A DNA stretch of 64,000 nucleotides from Legionella quinlivanii (GTDB lineage: Bacteria; Pseudomonadota; Gammaproteobacteria; Legionellales; Legionellaceae): positions 62,001-126,000 of the forward strand of contig NZ_MVJN01000009.1 of assembly GCF_003265995.1 (NCBI RefSeq), given 5' to 3'. The translations under genes and the position numbers were made by a program. Positions 19,006-26,757 of this stretch are shown in pieces; positions within the stretch are counted from its first letter, which is position 1, and each line of letters begins with the position of its first letter. Under the pieces are notes generated by a model. The model had not been told where the DNA came from. It saw only the letters and a program-made list of their open reading frames with translations, and made no database searches.

Positions 19006-19035
19006 GCATGCACCATTTTTTAACATGGTGCATGC
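19006..19035 (-). promoter_or_regulatory. Intergenic hairpin between peptide gene and partner gene
   Basis: GCATGCACCAT and ATGGTGCATGC pair over 11 perfect base pairs around an 8-base loop. No T-run follows on the minus strand, so it is more likely an RNA-processing or attenuation element than a full terminator. It covers the alternative upstream ATG of the partner gene. Confidence 0.6.
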
Positions 19036-19042
19036 GCTATTC

Positions 19043-19132
19043 CTAGCCAGCACAGGTGCCAGGCCCACACCATCCTTTACTAATATTTGCCAGTTTCGCC
19101 TGAATAATCTTATTGATAATAGCTTCCTTCAT
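19043..19132 (-). CDS. Putative RiPP-like precursor peptide, 29 residues, core GWCGPGTCAG
   Basis: An ATG-to-TAG frame of 29 codons with a near-perfect Shine-Dalgarno (AGGAG, 6 bases before ATG) and its own promoter. The first 19-20 residues (MKEAIINKIIQAKL, then ANISKG) form a Lys/Ile-rich amphipathic helix like a leader. The C-terminus is WCGPGTCAG: Trp, two Cys four residues apart, four Gly and a Pro. Such a leader plus short Cys/Gly core is typical of ribosomally made, post-translationally modified peptides. WCGPGT resembles the calcium loop of phospholipase A2-like proteins, but nothing else of that fold is present. The next gene on the strand is the WH/HH protein, and an HxlR regulator is convergent. 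No transporter or known modification enzyme is adjacent. Confidence 0.6.
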   Translation of the reverse strand: MKEAIINKIIQAKLANISKGWCGPGTCAG

Positions 19133-19165
19133 GGAACTCTCCTGTTTGTTGAAATCGTTATTGAG

Positions 19166-19192
19166 AGTATAAAAGTCTTATTAATCAGTCAA
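19166..19192 (-). promoter_or_regulatory. Promoter of the peptide operon
   Basis: On the minus strand, TTGACT (19192-19187), a 15-base spacer and TATACT (19171-19166). The short spacer suggests that an activator or regulator may be needed. Confidence 0.6.
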
Positions 19193-19195
19193 TTA

Positions 19196-19211
19196 GTTAC
19201 CAGATGGTAAC
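19196..19211. promoter_or_regulatory. Palindromic operator candidate for the HxlR-type regulator
   Basis: GTTACCAGATGGTAAC is a perfect 6-bp inverted repeat with a 4-base centre, placed 4 bases upstream of the -35 box of the peptide promoter. Dimeric winged-helix proteins such as HxlR bind sites of this form. A second palindrome with GTT/AAC ends, GTTGGGCTTATGCCCAAC, lies at 18129-18146 just before the regulator gene. Confidence 0.5.
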
Positions 19212-19303
19212 TAAGCAAGAGGAATCTTAACAGAAGTCGATTCTCTCATCAGCATGTAGTTGGACCCTTGGCCCATAGCCGTCAGGCTAAGAAGTAATGT
19301 TAT

Positions 19304-19350
19304 CCCCTCTCCACCGCGCGCAGCGTGGGGGAGAGGGTAGGGTGAGGGGG
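19304..19350. repeat. REP-like element, copy 1 (CCCTCTCC...GGGTGAGGGG type)
   Basis: CCCCTCTCCACCGCGCGCAG and, further on, GGGGGAGAGGGTAGGGTGAG form an imperfect hairpin. It is an inverted copy of the element at 19449-19494. Both lie in the gap between the peptide promoter and the end of mltA, which otherwise shows nothing recognisable from 19351 to 19448. Confidence 0.75.
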
Positions 19351-19448
19351 TTAAAAAATTTATCACGTTAGTGATTCCATCTTGTTGTGGCAATAAACCA
19401 TAACCACAGAAATAGGATTAATGAATCGCTACGCGACCTGGTTTATAG

Positions 19449-19494
19449 CCCCCTCACCCTAACCCTCTCCCCCGCTGCGAGCGGTGGAGAGGGG
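19449..19494. repeat. REP-like element, copy 2
   Basis: CCCCCTCACCCTAACCCTCT, then CCCCCGCTGCGAGCGGTGGA and GAGGGG. It is the reverse complement version of the element at 19304 and lies 12 bases behind the mltA stop. Confidence 0.75.
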
Positions 19495-19505
19495 ATCAGA
19501 TATTT

Positions 19506-20831
19506 TTAGCCTATCGAATGTCTAATCCATGAAGGCCAGCGTTTAACGGCCTGAATGACCTGCTTTATTTTAGGTGAGAAATAATTGTACTGGATTTTAT
19601 GAATGGCATGTTTAGGTAATAAAAGCCAATAACGGCCCTGATTCTTCATGTGCTCGCCAAGATAAGCGGCTTTCTTACTGGCTCCCCAGTAAATATCGCC
19701 TCGTACCAATCCACGAATAGCGCCTCCCGTATCCTGAGCAATCATCAGGCGTTTAAATTGCTTCTGCGGCTCATTTTGTACAGGAACTTTGGTAACCAGC
19801 CAGAGGGGAGCGCCCAGCGGAATCCATTGACGATCGATTGCCAGGGAATAACCCGGCGTTAAAGCCATTCCCTGGGCACCCAGTGCCGCTGGTTTTTTCA
19901 GGTTCTGGAAAAAGACAAAGGATTTGTTCTGGTGAAGAATTGGGTTTACTTTTCCGGGATTATTTGACAAATAGTGCTTAATAGCTGTCTTGGACGCATT
20001 ATCTTTATTCATAATGCCTTTTTTGATTAGAACGCTGCCAATTGACGTATAAGGCGCGCCATTTTCCCCTGCATAGCTAAGATAGAGATCTTTACCGTTC
20101 TTTAGTCTGACAACAGCAGCTCCTTCAATTTCCAGAAATAAGCGATCTACAGGGCTGTTGATCCAGGCAATAACAGGAGCTTTATGGTTTAAAACCCCTT
20201 TATCAATTTGTTCGCGGGTATAAGAAACGCTTCGCTTGGCCGGCATTCCATAAATAGGCGTATTGTAGACTTTAGAGCGAGTCAGGCTGCCTTTAACCTG
20301 CGGTGTGTAATAGCCGGTAAAAACACCTTTGCTAGGCTTTTTCTTGCCGAATTCAACAGGATAAAACCATTTTTCAAAAAATTGTCTGGCTTCTTCCTCA
20401 TAGACATTATTCATGGAGAGCGCGGCTTTACATGCCGGCTGCCAGTCTTCAGCTTTTAGATTAATTTGCTTTGACCCTACTGGATGATCAGGATCTTTTT
20501 TCAGAAATGTTTCGCAGGATTTTCTGAAAGCAAACAAGGACTGCTTAACATCCGCTTCCTGCCAGCCTGGCAGCTCGTAATAGGGAATCTGTTTAAGTGT
20601 CAGCTGATTAACTACTATTGGGGCAGCGGGTTTTTGATTAACCATCGCTTTGGCCAAAGGCGCTTTGATAAGGGGTAAATGTCCAGAGCTCTTAGTGTAT
20701 GGTATGGATGGGATTTCGCTTACCAAAGCATTCAGCGATGGAGCTTGCAACTTTTTTTGGGGTAAAAAACCCAGCGCGCTACTAAAAATACCAATGGTGG
20801 CGAGAATTATGTAAACTACTTTTCTTTTCAT
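19506..20831 (-). CDS. mltA: MltA-type membrane-bound lytic murein transglycosylase
   Basis: 441 residues from ATG 20831 (MKRKVVYIILATIG); an upstream TTG is less likely. An N-terminal hydrophobic signal or anchor is followed by the MltA barrel (GVFTGYYTPQVKGS near residue 190, then AGENGAPYTSIGSVLIKKG). The C-terminal 3D domain contains LMIAQDTGGAIRGLVRGD and GSKKA-like residues, supplying the catalytic Asp. The enzyme cleaves peptidoglycan glycan strands to 1,6-anhydro-muropeptides. No lipobox Cys follows the signal, so membrane attachment would be by an uncleaved helix rather than a lipid. It is followed by the two REP-like elements. Confidence 0.9.
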   Translation of the reverse strand: MKRKVVYIILATIGIFSSALGFLPQKKLQAPSLNALVSEIPSIPYTKSSGHLPLIKAPLAKAMVNQKPAAPIVVNQLTLKQIPYYELPGWQEADVKQSLFAFRKSCETFLKKDPDHPVGSKQINLKAEDWQPACKAALSMNNVYEEEARQFFEKWFYPVEFGKKKPSKGVFTGYYTPQVKGSLTRSKVYNTPIYGMPAKRSVSYTREQIDKGVLNHKAPVIAWINSPVDRLFLEIEGAAVVRLKNGKDLYLSYAGENGAPYTSIGSVLIKKGIMNKDNASKTAIKHYLSNNPGKVNPILHQNKSFVFFQNLKKPAALGAQGMALTPGYSLAIDRQWIPLGAPLWLVTKVPVQNEPQKQFKRLMIAQDTGGAIRGLVRGDIYWGASKKAAYLGEHMKNQGRYWLLLPKHAIHKIQYNYFSPKIKQVIQAVKRWPSWIRHSIG

Positions 20832-20888
20832 CGGTGTAATTTTACACAATATGGAATTAAATACAACATTTATTTTAAATTGTCTGAA

Positions 20889-20909
20889 TGCTGTGCATAA
20901 TGCACAGCA
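20889..20909 (-). terminator. Hairpin between fabI and mltA
   Basis: TGCTGTGCAT and ATGCACAGCA form a 10-bp perfect stem around one base, 33 bases behind the fabI stop. A T-run is missing, so it may terminate only partly. Confidence 0.45.
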
Positions 20910-20941
20910 CCTGGCAGGGGGGAATAATACAATTAACGCAA

Positions 20942-21730
20942 TTACTCTTCGAGATTCGACATGGAAACGGCATGATAACCTGCATCCACATGAATAACTT
21001 CGCCTGTAATACCTGAGGAAAGGGAAGACGCTAGAAATGCTGCGGTATTACCCACTTCCTCAGCGGTCACATTCCGCTTTAAAGGCGTTGTATTCGCATA
21101 GGCATTCTGCATTTTACGGAAATCTTTAATGCCTGCTGCTGCCAGCGTTTTGATGGGGCCGGCAGAAATCGCATTCACTCGTAAACCGCGGCGTCCCAGG
21201 CTTGCAGCGAGATAGCGTACCGAGGCTTCAAGGCTTGCTTTGGCTATGCCCATGACATTGTAATTCGGAACTGCTTTTTCAGCGCCGTAATAGCTGAGTG
21301 TGATCACAGAGCCTTCCGTGCCTTCCATCATTGGCAAAGCCGCTTTGGCAAGGCCAATCAGACTATAGGCACTGATATCGTGGGCAATGTGAAACCCTTC
21401 ACGGTTGCAGGATTCAATAAAATCACCGCTTATCTGATCGGCTGGTGCAAAGGCTACAGAATGAACCAGAATATCCAGTTTATCCCAGTGAGTACCCAAT
21501 TGTTCAAATACCGCATTCACCTGCATATCATCAGCAACATCACAGGGGAAAGTCAGTTGTGAGTTAAATTCAGCCGCCATTGATTCCACACGACCTTGCA
21601 GTTTTTCACTTTGATAAGTAAAGGCAAGTTCCGCGCCTTGTTCATGGAATGCCTTGGCAATTCCATAAGCTATGGAGCGATTACTGGCAAGACCAACGAT
21701 TAATGCTTTTTTGCCGTTTAAGAAACCCAT
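20942..21730 (-). CDS. fabI: Enoyl-ACP reductase (NADH), FabI
   Basis: 262 residues, normal for FabI. The NAD-binding pattern [16 protein letters not shown] replaces the usual SDR GxxxGxG. The catalytic Tyr-x6-Lys is in [12 protein letters not shown] (about residues 156-163), preceded by [11 protein letters not shown]. The C-terminus has the substrate-binding region [10 protein letters not shown] and [11 protein letters not shown]. It catalyses the last reduction of each fatty-acid elongation cycle. It lies 11 bases after udk on the same strand and is probably cotranscribed with it. Confidence 0.96.
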   Translation of the reverse strand: MGFLNGKKALIVGLASNRSIAYGIAKAFHEQGAELAFTYQSEKLQGRVESMAAEFNSQLTFPCDVADDMQVNAVFEQLGTHWDKLDILVHSVAFAPADQISGDFIESCNREGFHIAHDISAYSLIGLAKAALPMMEGTEGSVITLSYYGAEKAVPNYNVMGIAKASLEASVRYLAASLGRRGLRVNAISAGPIKTLAAAGIKDFRKMQNAYANTTPLKRNVTAEEVGNTAAFLASSLSSGITGEVIHVDAGYHAVSMSNLEE

Positions 21731-21741
21731 AAGACTCTCCT

Positions 21742-22377
21742 TTATTCATTGTTATGCATGGCCAGAAGCTCACGCATTTTTGCCTGAATCATATCAATCG
21801 CAATTCGATTTTCACCGCCACGAGGAACAATAATATCGGCATAGCGGCTTGATGGTTCGATAAACTGCAAATACATTGGCCGTACAGTGGTCTCATATTG
21901 ATGCACCACAGACTCAAAAGAGCGATGACGCTCTACCACATCTCGTTTTAGGCGGCGAGTAAGGCAAACGTCAAGAGGCGTTGACATAAAGATACGAATA
22001 TCCATAATCTCACGCAGTGCCTTGTCGGAGAATAATAATATGCCTTCGAGAACAATAATGGCGTGCCGGCCGATTGAGCGGGTTTCTGGTAAGCGGAGAT
22101 GTTTTGAGTGTGAATAAATGGGAATGTTAACAGATTCGCCGCGACGCAACAGTTTTAAATGTTCACAAAGCAAGGCATGATCAAAAGCGTCCGGATGGTC
22201 GTAATTGATTTTTTCACGTTCGGCAAAAGGAAGATGACTATTATCTTTGTAATAGGCGTCTTCGGAAATGACGACAACTTGCTGAGAACCGAGTTCGTTA
22301 ACAATGGTATTTGCAAGCAGGCTTTTACCGGAAGCTGAAGGTCCGGAAATGCCAATAATAATGGGTTGTTTACTCAT
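21742..22377 (-). CDS. udk: Uridine/cytidine kinase
   Basis: 211 residues. The P-loop is GPSASGKS near the start, followed by [19 protein letters not shown] and the lid-region arginines in [16 protein letters not shown], all diagnostic of uridine kinase. It phosphorylates uridine and cytidine in pyrimidine salvage. The end of the protein, [23 protein letters not shown], is typical. It leads a two-gene unit with fabI. Confidence 0.94.
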   Translation of the reverse strand: MSKQPIIIGISGPSASGKSLLANTIVNELGSQQVVVISEDAYYKDNSHLPFAEREKINYDHPDAFDHALLCEHLKLLRRGESVNIPIYSHSKHLRLPETRSIGRHAIIVLEGILLFSDKALREIMDIRIFMSTPLDVCLTRRLKRDVVERHRSFESVVHQYETTVRPMYLQFIEPSSRYADIIVPRGGENRIAIDMIQAKMRELLAMHNNE

Positions 22378-22472
22378 GATGTCAGGCTTTATAACTTTGG
22401 GCCTGATGGTAAGCGTTTATCAATCGAAATTCAATGTTTATAGCTTGAAATTAGTGTATTAATTTTGAGGAC

Positions 22473-23024
22473 TCATAGCTCCGTTTTTATTTTTTTCAAC
22501 AAAACATACACTGCCCCATTGCCGCCGTCTCTCGCTAAAGCGCTATGAAAAGCAAGGACTTGAGATAGTTGTGGCAGCCAGTAATTAACCAGATTTTTCA
22601 ATATAGGCTTTTCTCCCCTTAAGCCGCCTTTTCCATGGATAATCAATACACAACGATGACCGGCTAAGGTTTCTTCGCTGATGAAATGAATAAGCGCTTC
22701 ACGGGCTGAATCCGGGCTCTTGCCATGTAAATCGAGTCTCGCCTGAATGTGGATAAGCCCGGTTTTTAACTCGCGCATCCTTTTTGACGGAATTGGATGA
22801 GCCGACCAGGATAAAACAGAATCGCTTTGCAATTCGTCACGATAGGAATCAGATAAAAAAATCGTTGGCCGAGGAGGCTGGGCTGAGGCTGCCCTTTTGG
22901 AAACATACGGCAGGGGCTTTGCAGGATGTTCGGCTATTTTGTTCGATTGGCGAAGCGGTGTAACCGATTGCATTGCATTTCTAAATAATGCTTTATCTTC
23001 ATCGGATAAATTGTCTTCAGCCAT
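22473..23024 (-). CDS. Smr domain protein (putative nuclease)
   Basis: 183 residues. An N-terminal 90-residue basic, disordered region precedes a C-terminal Smr domain with LDLHGKSPDSAREALIHFI (motif LDLHG) and HGKGGLRGEKPILKNLVNYWL (motif HGKG). This layout equals the YfcN/SmrB type, related to the C-terminal domain of MutS2. SmrB-like proteins cleave mRNA at collided ribosomes in Escherichia coli, so a ribosome-rescue role is possible. ATG at 23024 is the only plausible start. Confidence 0.88.
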   Translation of the reverse strand: MAEDNLSDEDKALFRNAMQSVTPLRQSNKIAEHPAKPLPYVSKRAASAQPPRPTIFLSDSYRDELQSDSVLSWSAHPIPSKRMRELKTGLIHIQARLDLHGKSPDSAREALIHFISEETLAGHRCVLIIHGKGGLRGEKPILKNLVNYWLPQLSQVLAFHSALARDGGNGAVYVLLKKIKTEL

Positions 23025-23127
23025 ACATTAAGCCTCGTAAATATTACTTCTGGAAATCAGCGCGCTTGCCATGTAAAAGCGACCAAGAGTATTCTTAAAC
23101 CCATCTCTTTAATTATACAGGGTTTAT

Positions 23128-23562
23128 ATGACGAATATTAATATTGTTTTGGATCTTGAGCCCTCTGAGCAGAATAACGGTATCCTGAGACGCGGAATTA
23201 TTGATTTCAATGTTGCTCATCTGGGAGAAAAAGCTCACAACTGCAGTGTGTTTGCGCGTGATGAGAATGAGAATATTATTGGAGGGGCAACTCTCTGGGT
23301 GCATAGCGACGCGGCTTACATCGATATTTTGTGGATTGAGGAAGCGTTTCGCCAGCAGCGTATTGGCTCTGCAATCATGAAGGTAGTTGATGATTATGCC
23401 AGAAAACAAAAGCTGTCAGCCTTGTTTGTTGATACCTTTGATTTTCAGGCTCTGGATTTTTATTTAAAACAGGGGTTTCAATTAGTGGCCGAGATTAAAG
23501 CCTATCTGCTAAAGCATGATCGCTATTATTTACGCAAGGATTTGGCGAATGAGGGGATCTAA
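23128..23562 (+). CDS. GNAT family N-acetyltransferase
   Basis: 144 residues. The acetyl-CoA binding region has the R/Q-x-x-G-x-G/A pattern in FRQQRIGSAIMK (about residues 78-89), and the C-terminal part VDTFDFQALDFYLKQGFQLV is the usual beta5-alpha4 element. The upstream strand GGATLWVHSDAAYIDILWIEE also fits. The substrate cannot be told. It stands alone, divergent from the smr gene, and is followed by a composite repeat. Confidence 0.8.
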   Translation: MTNINIVLDLEPSEQNNGILRRGIIDFNVAHLGEKAHNCSVFARDENENIIGGATLWVHSDAAYIDILWIEEAFRQQRIGSAIMKVVDDYARKQKLSALFVDTFDFQALDFYLKQGFQLVAEIKAYLLKHDRYYLRKDLANEGI

Positions 23563-23590
23563 CCTTGGAGCTAATGTCAACTGAGGAATG

Positions 23591-23790
23591 GATTCTCGCA
23601 TTCGCGGGAAGGCATTGTTGCGTAAATAGAACCAAGCAGCCAACCTGTCGTCTTTGCGAACAAAGTGAAGCAATCCAGATCGAAACTTGAACAAAGCAAG
23701 GAGCTGGATTGCTTCGCAAACGCTCGCAAAGACGGTTTTTTGTGCACCTATCTTCATTTACGCAACAATGCCTCGCGGGAATGCGAGAAT
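23591..23790. repeat. Composite nested inverted repeat
   Basis: Outer arms: GATTCTCGCATTCGCGGGAA continuing to GCGTAAAT (to 23627) and its complement ATTTACGCAACAATGCC onward (23756-23790). Nested inside is the CGTCTTTGCGA...TCGCAAAGACG element (23648-23735), whose second copy is at 62423. The whole block fills the gap between the GNAT and ankyrin genes. Confidence 0.75.
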
Positions 23791-23799
23791 GTTTGTAAC

Positions 23800-25710
23800 C
23801 TAGCAGGACATCGCGCGAGTGCTGGAGATTGGGAGAGATTCATTCAGTGCTATCAGAGCCGCGTCTTCTTTGTGTTCTGCTTTATTGTTCTGAGTTTTCA
23901 TAAACTGCTGGAATACAGGATTATCGGCGGCTTTTTTCCCCAGATAATTACGAATTCTGGGATTAGCTCCCGCATCCACTAAATGTTTGATAACTTCAGT
24001 TTTCTTTTTGCCCTGCAAAGCGAGATGAAGAGGCGTATTTCTCTGTTTATTCATGACATCTACTTTTGCTCCTGAGGCAATCAGAAACTCAACGATATCA
24101 TCCAGGCCCAGGCGCGAGGCATGATGTAGTACGGTCATGTGTTTCTTGTCTCTGATAGAAAGATCGGCGCCTTCACGAATACAGATTTCCAGTAAATCTT
24201 TTCGCTTAAGCCGGACAGCATAATGAGCGGCTGTTTCTCCCATATTATCCTGGAAATTCACATCGGAGCCTGCTTTCAATAAAAGACGCATACAGGTGGC
24301 TTGCGTTTTAATCACAGCCCAAAGCAAAGCCGAGCGCCCAAAGCGTTCATCGGGTTCATCTAATTCGTCATTGTGAGCTTTTGTTCTCTGAATCAATACT
24401 TTTAATTCAAAAACCATACCTTTTGAAGCTGCGCGACGTAAGGCTTCATCTGGATCAGGATACTCTGACTCTCCCCGTTTCAGCAGGCTAACACAAACTC
24501 GCAGGTACTTTTGTTCCAGCTCCTGAAGCGCATGTGGGTTGTCCTGGTTTATAAAACCAAGTAATCGGGTAGCTAGACGCCCTTGGGCTGTTGCTACAAT
24601 TTCGGCGTTTGCCTTTTGCATGACTCGACAGAGTGATGGTTTCTCTATACAGGTTTTAAGATATTTTCTATCCGCTTGCCCAAGAGGTTTTTCTGCAAAT
24701 AATAGCTCAGCGAATCGAATCATTATTTGACTGGCCTGAGGCGAAGCGCTCAGCCTTAATGCTACTAGCGACTTAAGTGTTTCAAGATAGGAGTCAACAA
24801 AATCAGCATTGTGTAGTGTATATTGATAAAATGGCAGTTTTTGATCTACGAACGCTTCCAGAGTGCTCTGGGTACCTGTGGTAACAATCAAATCGCCGGT
24901 AGACTGAGACATCAATTGTCTCATCAGTTGGTTTTTCACCGTGGCATGGTGATGAATGACGGCCGGTTCAATATTACCCTGCGCCCATAAAATTTCGTTC
25001 ATTTTCCCTCGTAGAAACTCGATCTCCTGCGTTGAAAAATCACCTAGTAGCATTAATTGATGCTGACCTGTGATTTCGGTGTAATTCGTAATTGCTTTCC
25101 AGCTTGCATTAAAATTATGATTATTTACATAGGCAAAACTATAAGCAGTGTTGGGAATTAAAGCCGCCTGTTCTGCATTTAAAAGAGGCAACTGATCAAG
25201 TGGTGTTATTGCGGTGATACCTAGTCTGTCCGGGCCAAGACCTGTGGAGCTGAAGAATTTTTGTGAAGGTGGAAGGTAGAAGAACAATTCAGGCTGGTCT
25301 AAATAATTCTGAAAATCAATCTCCTGTGTCATCCATTCTTCGGAGAAATCGGGTGCATTGGGTGCTCCTGCAAAAATGTATTTAGTATCAGGAGAAAATG
25401 CTGCGAGCATCAGCTCACCATCTGCCGGCTTACAACGGTTTGCATCAATAAATGCAAGCATGGTATTTTGCTCATCAGTCAGGTCCTCAAGAGCAATAAC
25501 AAATATCCCTAACTCAGTTAAGTGAGAACCGCACAGCGTTTCGTAGTGATGCAGGTTTTCGCGAGTTGAGGTTAAGACCAGCTGGATGTCCTCCGGATTA
25601 TTATTTACCAAGGCTTGTTGTAAGCTTTTGGCAATCTGTATCGCCAGCATGTAGTCACCTGCGGCGATAGGACTTTGGCATTGAGCAAAAACGGCAATGA
25701 ACTTAGACAT
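23800..25710 (-). CDS. Ankyrin-repeat protein with N-terminal glycosyltransferase-like region; putative Dot/Icm effector
   Basis: 636 residues. The first 340 residues look like a GT-B-type nucleotide-sugar enzyme by layout: GDYMLAIQIAKSLQQAL near the start, a Rossmann-like QHQLMLLGDFS, and VTTGTQSTLEAFVDQKLPFY, similar to the 'GGxxTxxEAL...P' acceptor-side loop. This assignment is tentative. From about 425 to 600 there are four to five ankyrin repeats (for example NMGETAAHYAVRLKRKDLLE and QRNTPLHLALQGKKKTEV). No signal peptide is present, which fits a type IV substrate. It stands alone, with a repeat directly behind its stop. Secretion is inferred from the domain type in a Legionella-like genome. 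Confidence 0.75.
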   Translation of the reverse strand: MSKFIAVFAQCQSPIAAGDYMLAIQIAKSLQQALVNNNPEDIQLVLTSTRENLHHYETLCGSHLTELGIFVIALEDLTDEQNTMLAFIDANRCKPADGELMLAAFSPDTKYIFAGAPNAPDFSEEWMTQEIDFQNYLDQPELFFYLPPSQKFFSSTGLGPDRLGITAITPLDQLPLLNAEQAALIPNTAYSFAYVNNHNFNASWKAITNYTEITGQHQLMLLGDFSTQEIEFLRGKMNEILWAQGNIEPAVIHHHATVKNQLMRQLMSQSTGDLIVTTGTQSTLEAFVDQKLPFYQYTLHNADFVDSYLETLKSLVALRLSASPQASQIMIRFAELLFAEKPLGQADRKYLKTCIEKPSLCRVMQKANAEIVATAQGRLATRLLGFINQDNPHALQELEQKYLRVCVSLLKRGESEYPDPDEALRRAASKGMVFELKVLIQRTKAHNDELDEPDERFGRSALLWAVIKTQATCMRLLLKAGSDVNFQDNMGETAAHYAVRLKRKDLLEICIREGADLSIRDKKHMTVLHHASRLGLDDIVEFLIASGAKVDVMNKQRNTPLHLALQGKKKTEVIKHLVDAGANPRIRNYLGKKAADNPVFQQFMKTQNNKAEHKEDAALIALNESLPISSTRAMSC

Positions 25711-25803
25711 TGTTTTGAGATTTTAATAAACAGGGCGACAATTTACAGTACAAAGCTTAAGAGAATATTATGTGAAATTGGGGAGAGTTTACTGGATTTT
25801 CTG

Positions 25804-25831
25804 GATCCCGCGAACAAGTCGCGGGACGTAG
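25804..25831. repeat. Short palindrome of the ATCCxGCG / CGCGGxACGTAG family
   Basis: TCCCGCGA, loop ACAAG and TCGCGGGA form an 8-bp stem, flanked by CTGGA and ACGTAG. The same framework occurs at 45218, 45291, 50078 and 50122. It sits between the ankyrin gene and the end of the membrane-protein gene. Confidence 0.7.
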
Positions 25832-25875
25832 AGAGTAGGGAACGCAGAGCCTGGGAACTTTTCTTAGAAGTGACA

Positions 25876-26745
25876 TTATCTATTCTTCAAATTAACAGGC
25901 AGTTCAATATTTTTTTTATTAACGATCAAATCCCGTATTACCTGGCTATCAAACTCAGGAGGATGATCCCCTTTAATATAAAGATATAAGGCACTGTTAA
26001 AAATGGCATTAAAGGTGGTATTTACAATCAGCCATAATCCAATAAAAATCAGAATGAACGCCATGCTATACTCGTTAGCCACTGCCTGAATCTGTGGCTT
26101 AAGCAAATTGGCGATGAGGCAAAAGACGGCCACAATAGCGGCTATAATCAGAAAAAGAATGAAATTAACAATCAGGAGCTTGCGCCATCCTTTACCGAGC
26201 ATTCTGACCGAGTGCTTAATTGCCGTGATCGGCCCGACATTTTCAGCAACCATCACCGGCATGACAAAATAAGTAATCACTGACCAGGAGAATCCGAAAA
26301 TCGCACTGAGAATATCAGCAACCGTACTATGGCTTCGTTCAAGGTAGTGAAAAAAGGTGGCGATGGTGGCGCTGATTAAAGTCCAACCCAGTAATGGAAC
26401 CGTTTTTTTCAATGTACTGCCCATTGCCTGGAAAATATTCATCTTGTGACCTTGCAGGCGATGAATCACACAAGTAATTAAAGAAGCATTGAAAAATATG
26501 GTGATGAAAGCCAGTAAAAAATAAAAAGCGAGAATAACAATAAAGAACAGAGGTTTTTGGTACTGGTAGAGGTGCATAATATTGTTAAACTCAAAAAATG
26601 AACCCACAAACAAACCTGCCACCGCAATAATTACCGCCAGCATGCTGAGAATGGGCAATATAAGCAAGGCCGGGTTTTTCATTAGAAAACGAAAGCAGGA
26701 TACGAGAAATTGCCAGCCCGCATGAAAACGTTGCGCGTAAGACAT
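25876..26745 (-). CDS. DUF6159-like polytopic membrane protein
   Basis: 289 residues with about six hydrophobic segments (for example LLILPILSMLAVIIAVAG, FFIVILAFYFLLAFITIFF and LLIVNFILFLIIAAIVAVF). The N-terminus RFHAGWQFLVSCFRFLMKNP and the internal VMVAENVGPITAIKHSVRMLGKGW match a family of bacterial integral membrane proteins annotated only as DUF6159. Function is unknown. It lies 12 bases behind the CocE-like hydrolase on the same strand, so the two are probably an operon. Confidence 0.7.
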   Translation of the reverse strand: MSYAQRFHAGWQFLVSCFRFLMKNPALLILPILSMLAVIIAVAGLFVGSFFEFNNIMHLYQYQKPLFFIVILAFYFLLAFITIFFNASLITCVIHRLQGHKMNIFQAMGSTLKKTVPLLGWTLISATIATFFHYLERSHSTVADILSAIFGFSWSVITYFVMPVMVAENVGPITAIKHSVRMLGKGWRKLLIVNFILFLIIAAIVAVFCLIANLLKPQIQAVANEYSMAFILIFIGLWLIVNTTFNAIFNSALYLYIKGDHPPEFDSQVIRDLIVNKKNIELPVNLKNR

Positions 26746-26757
26746 AAGCGTTCTCCA

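Noticed and set aside
19043..19132. The WCGPGT motif of the small peptide as a phospholipase A2 calcium loop
   Set aside because: The peptide has only 29 residues and lacks the His-Asp helix of that fold, so the likeness is to one loop only.
18552..19132. Methanobactin-like operon
   Set aside because: No DUF692 (MbnB) or MbnC-like gene is present and the Cys spacing of the peptide core differs.
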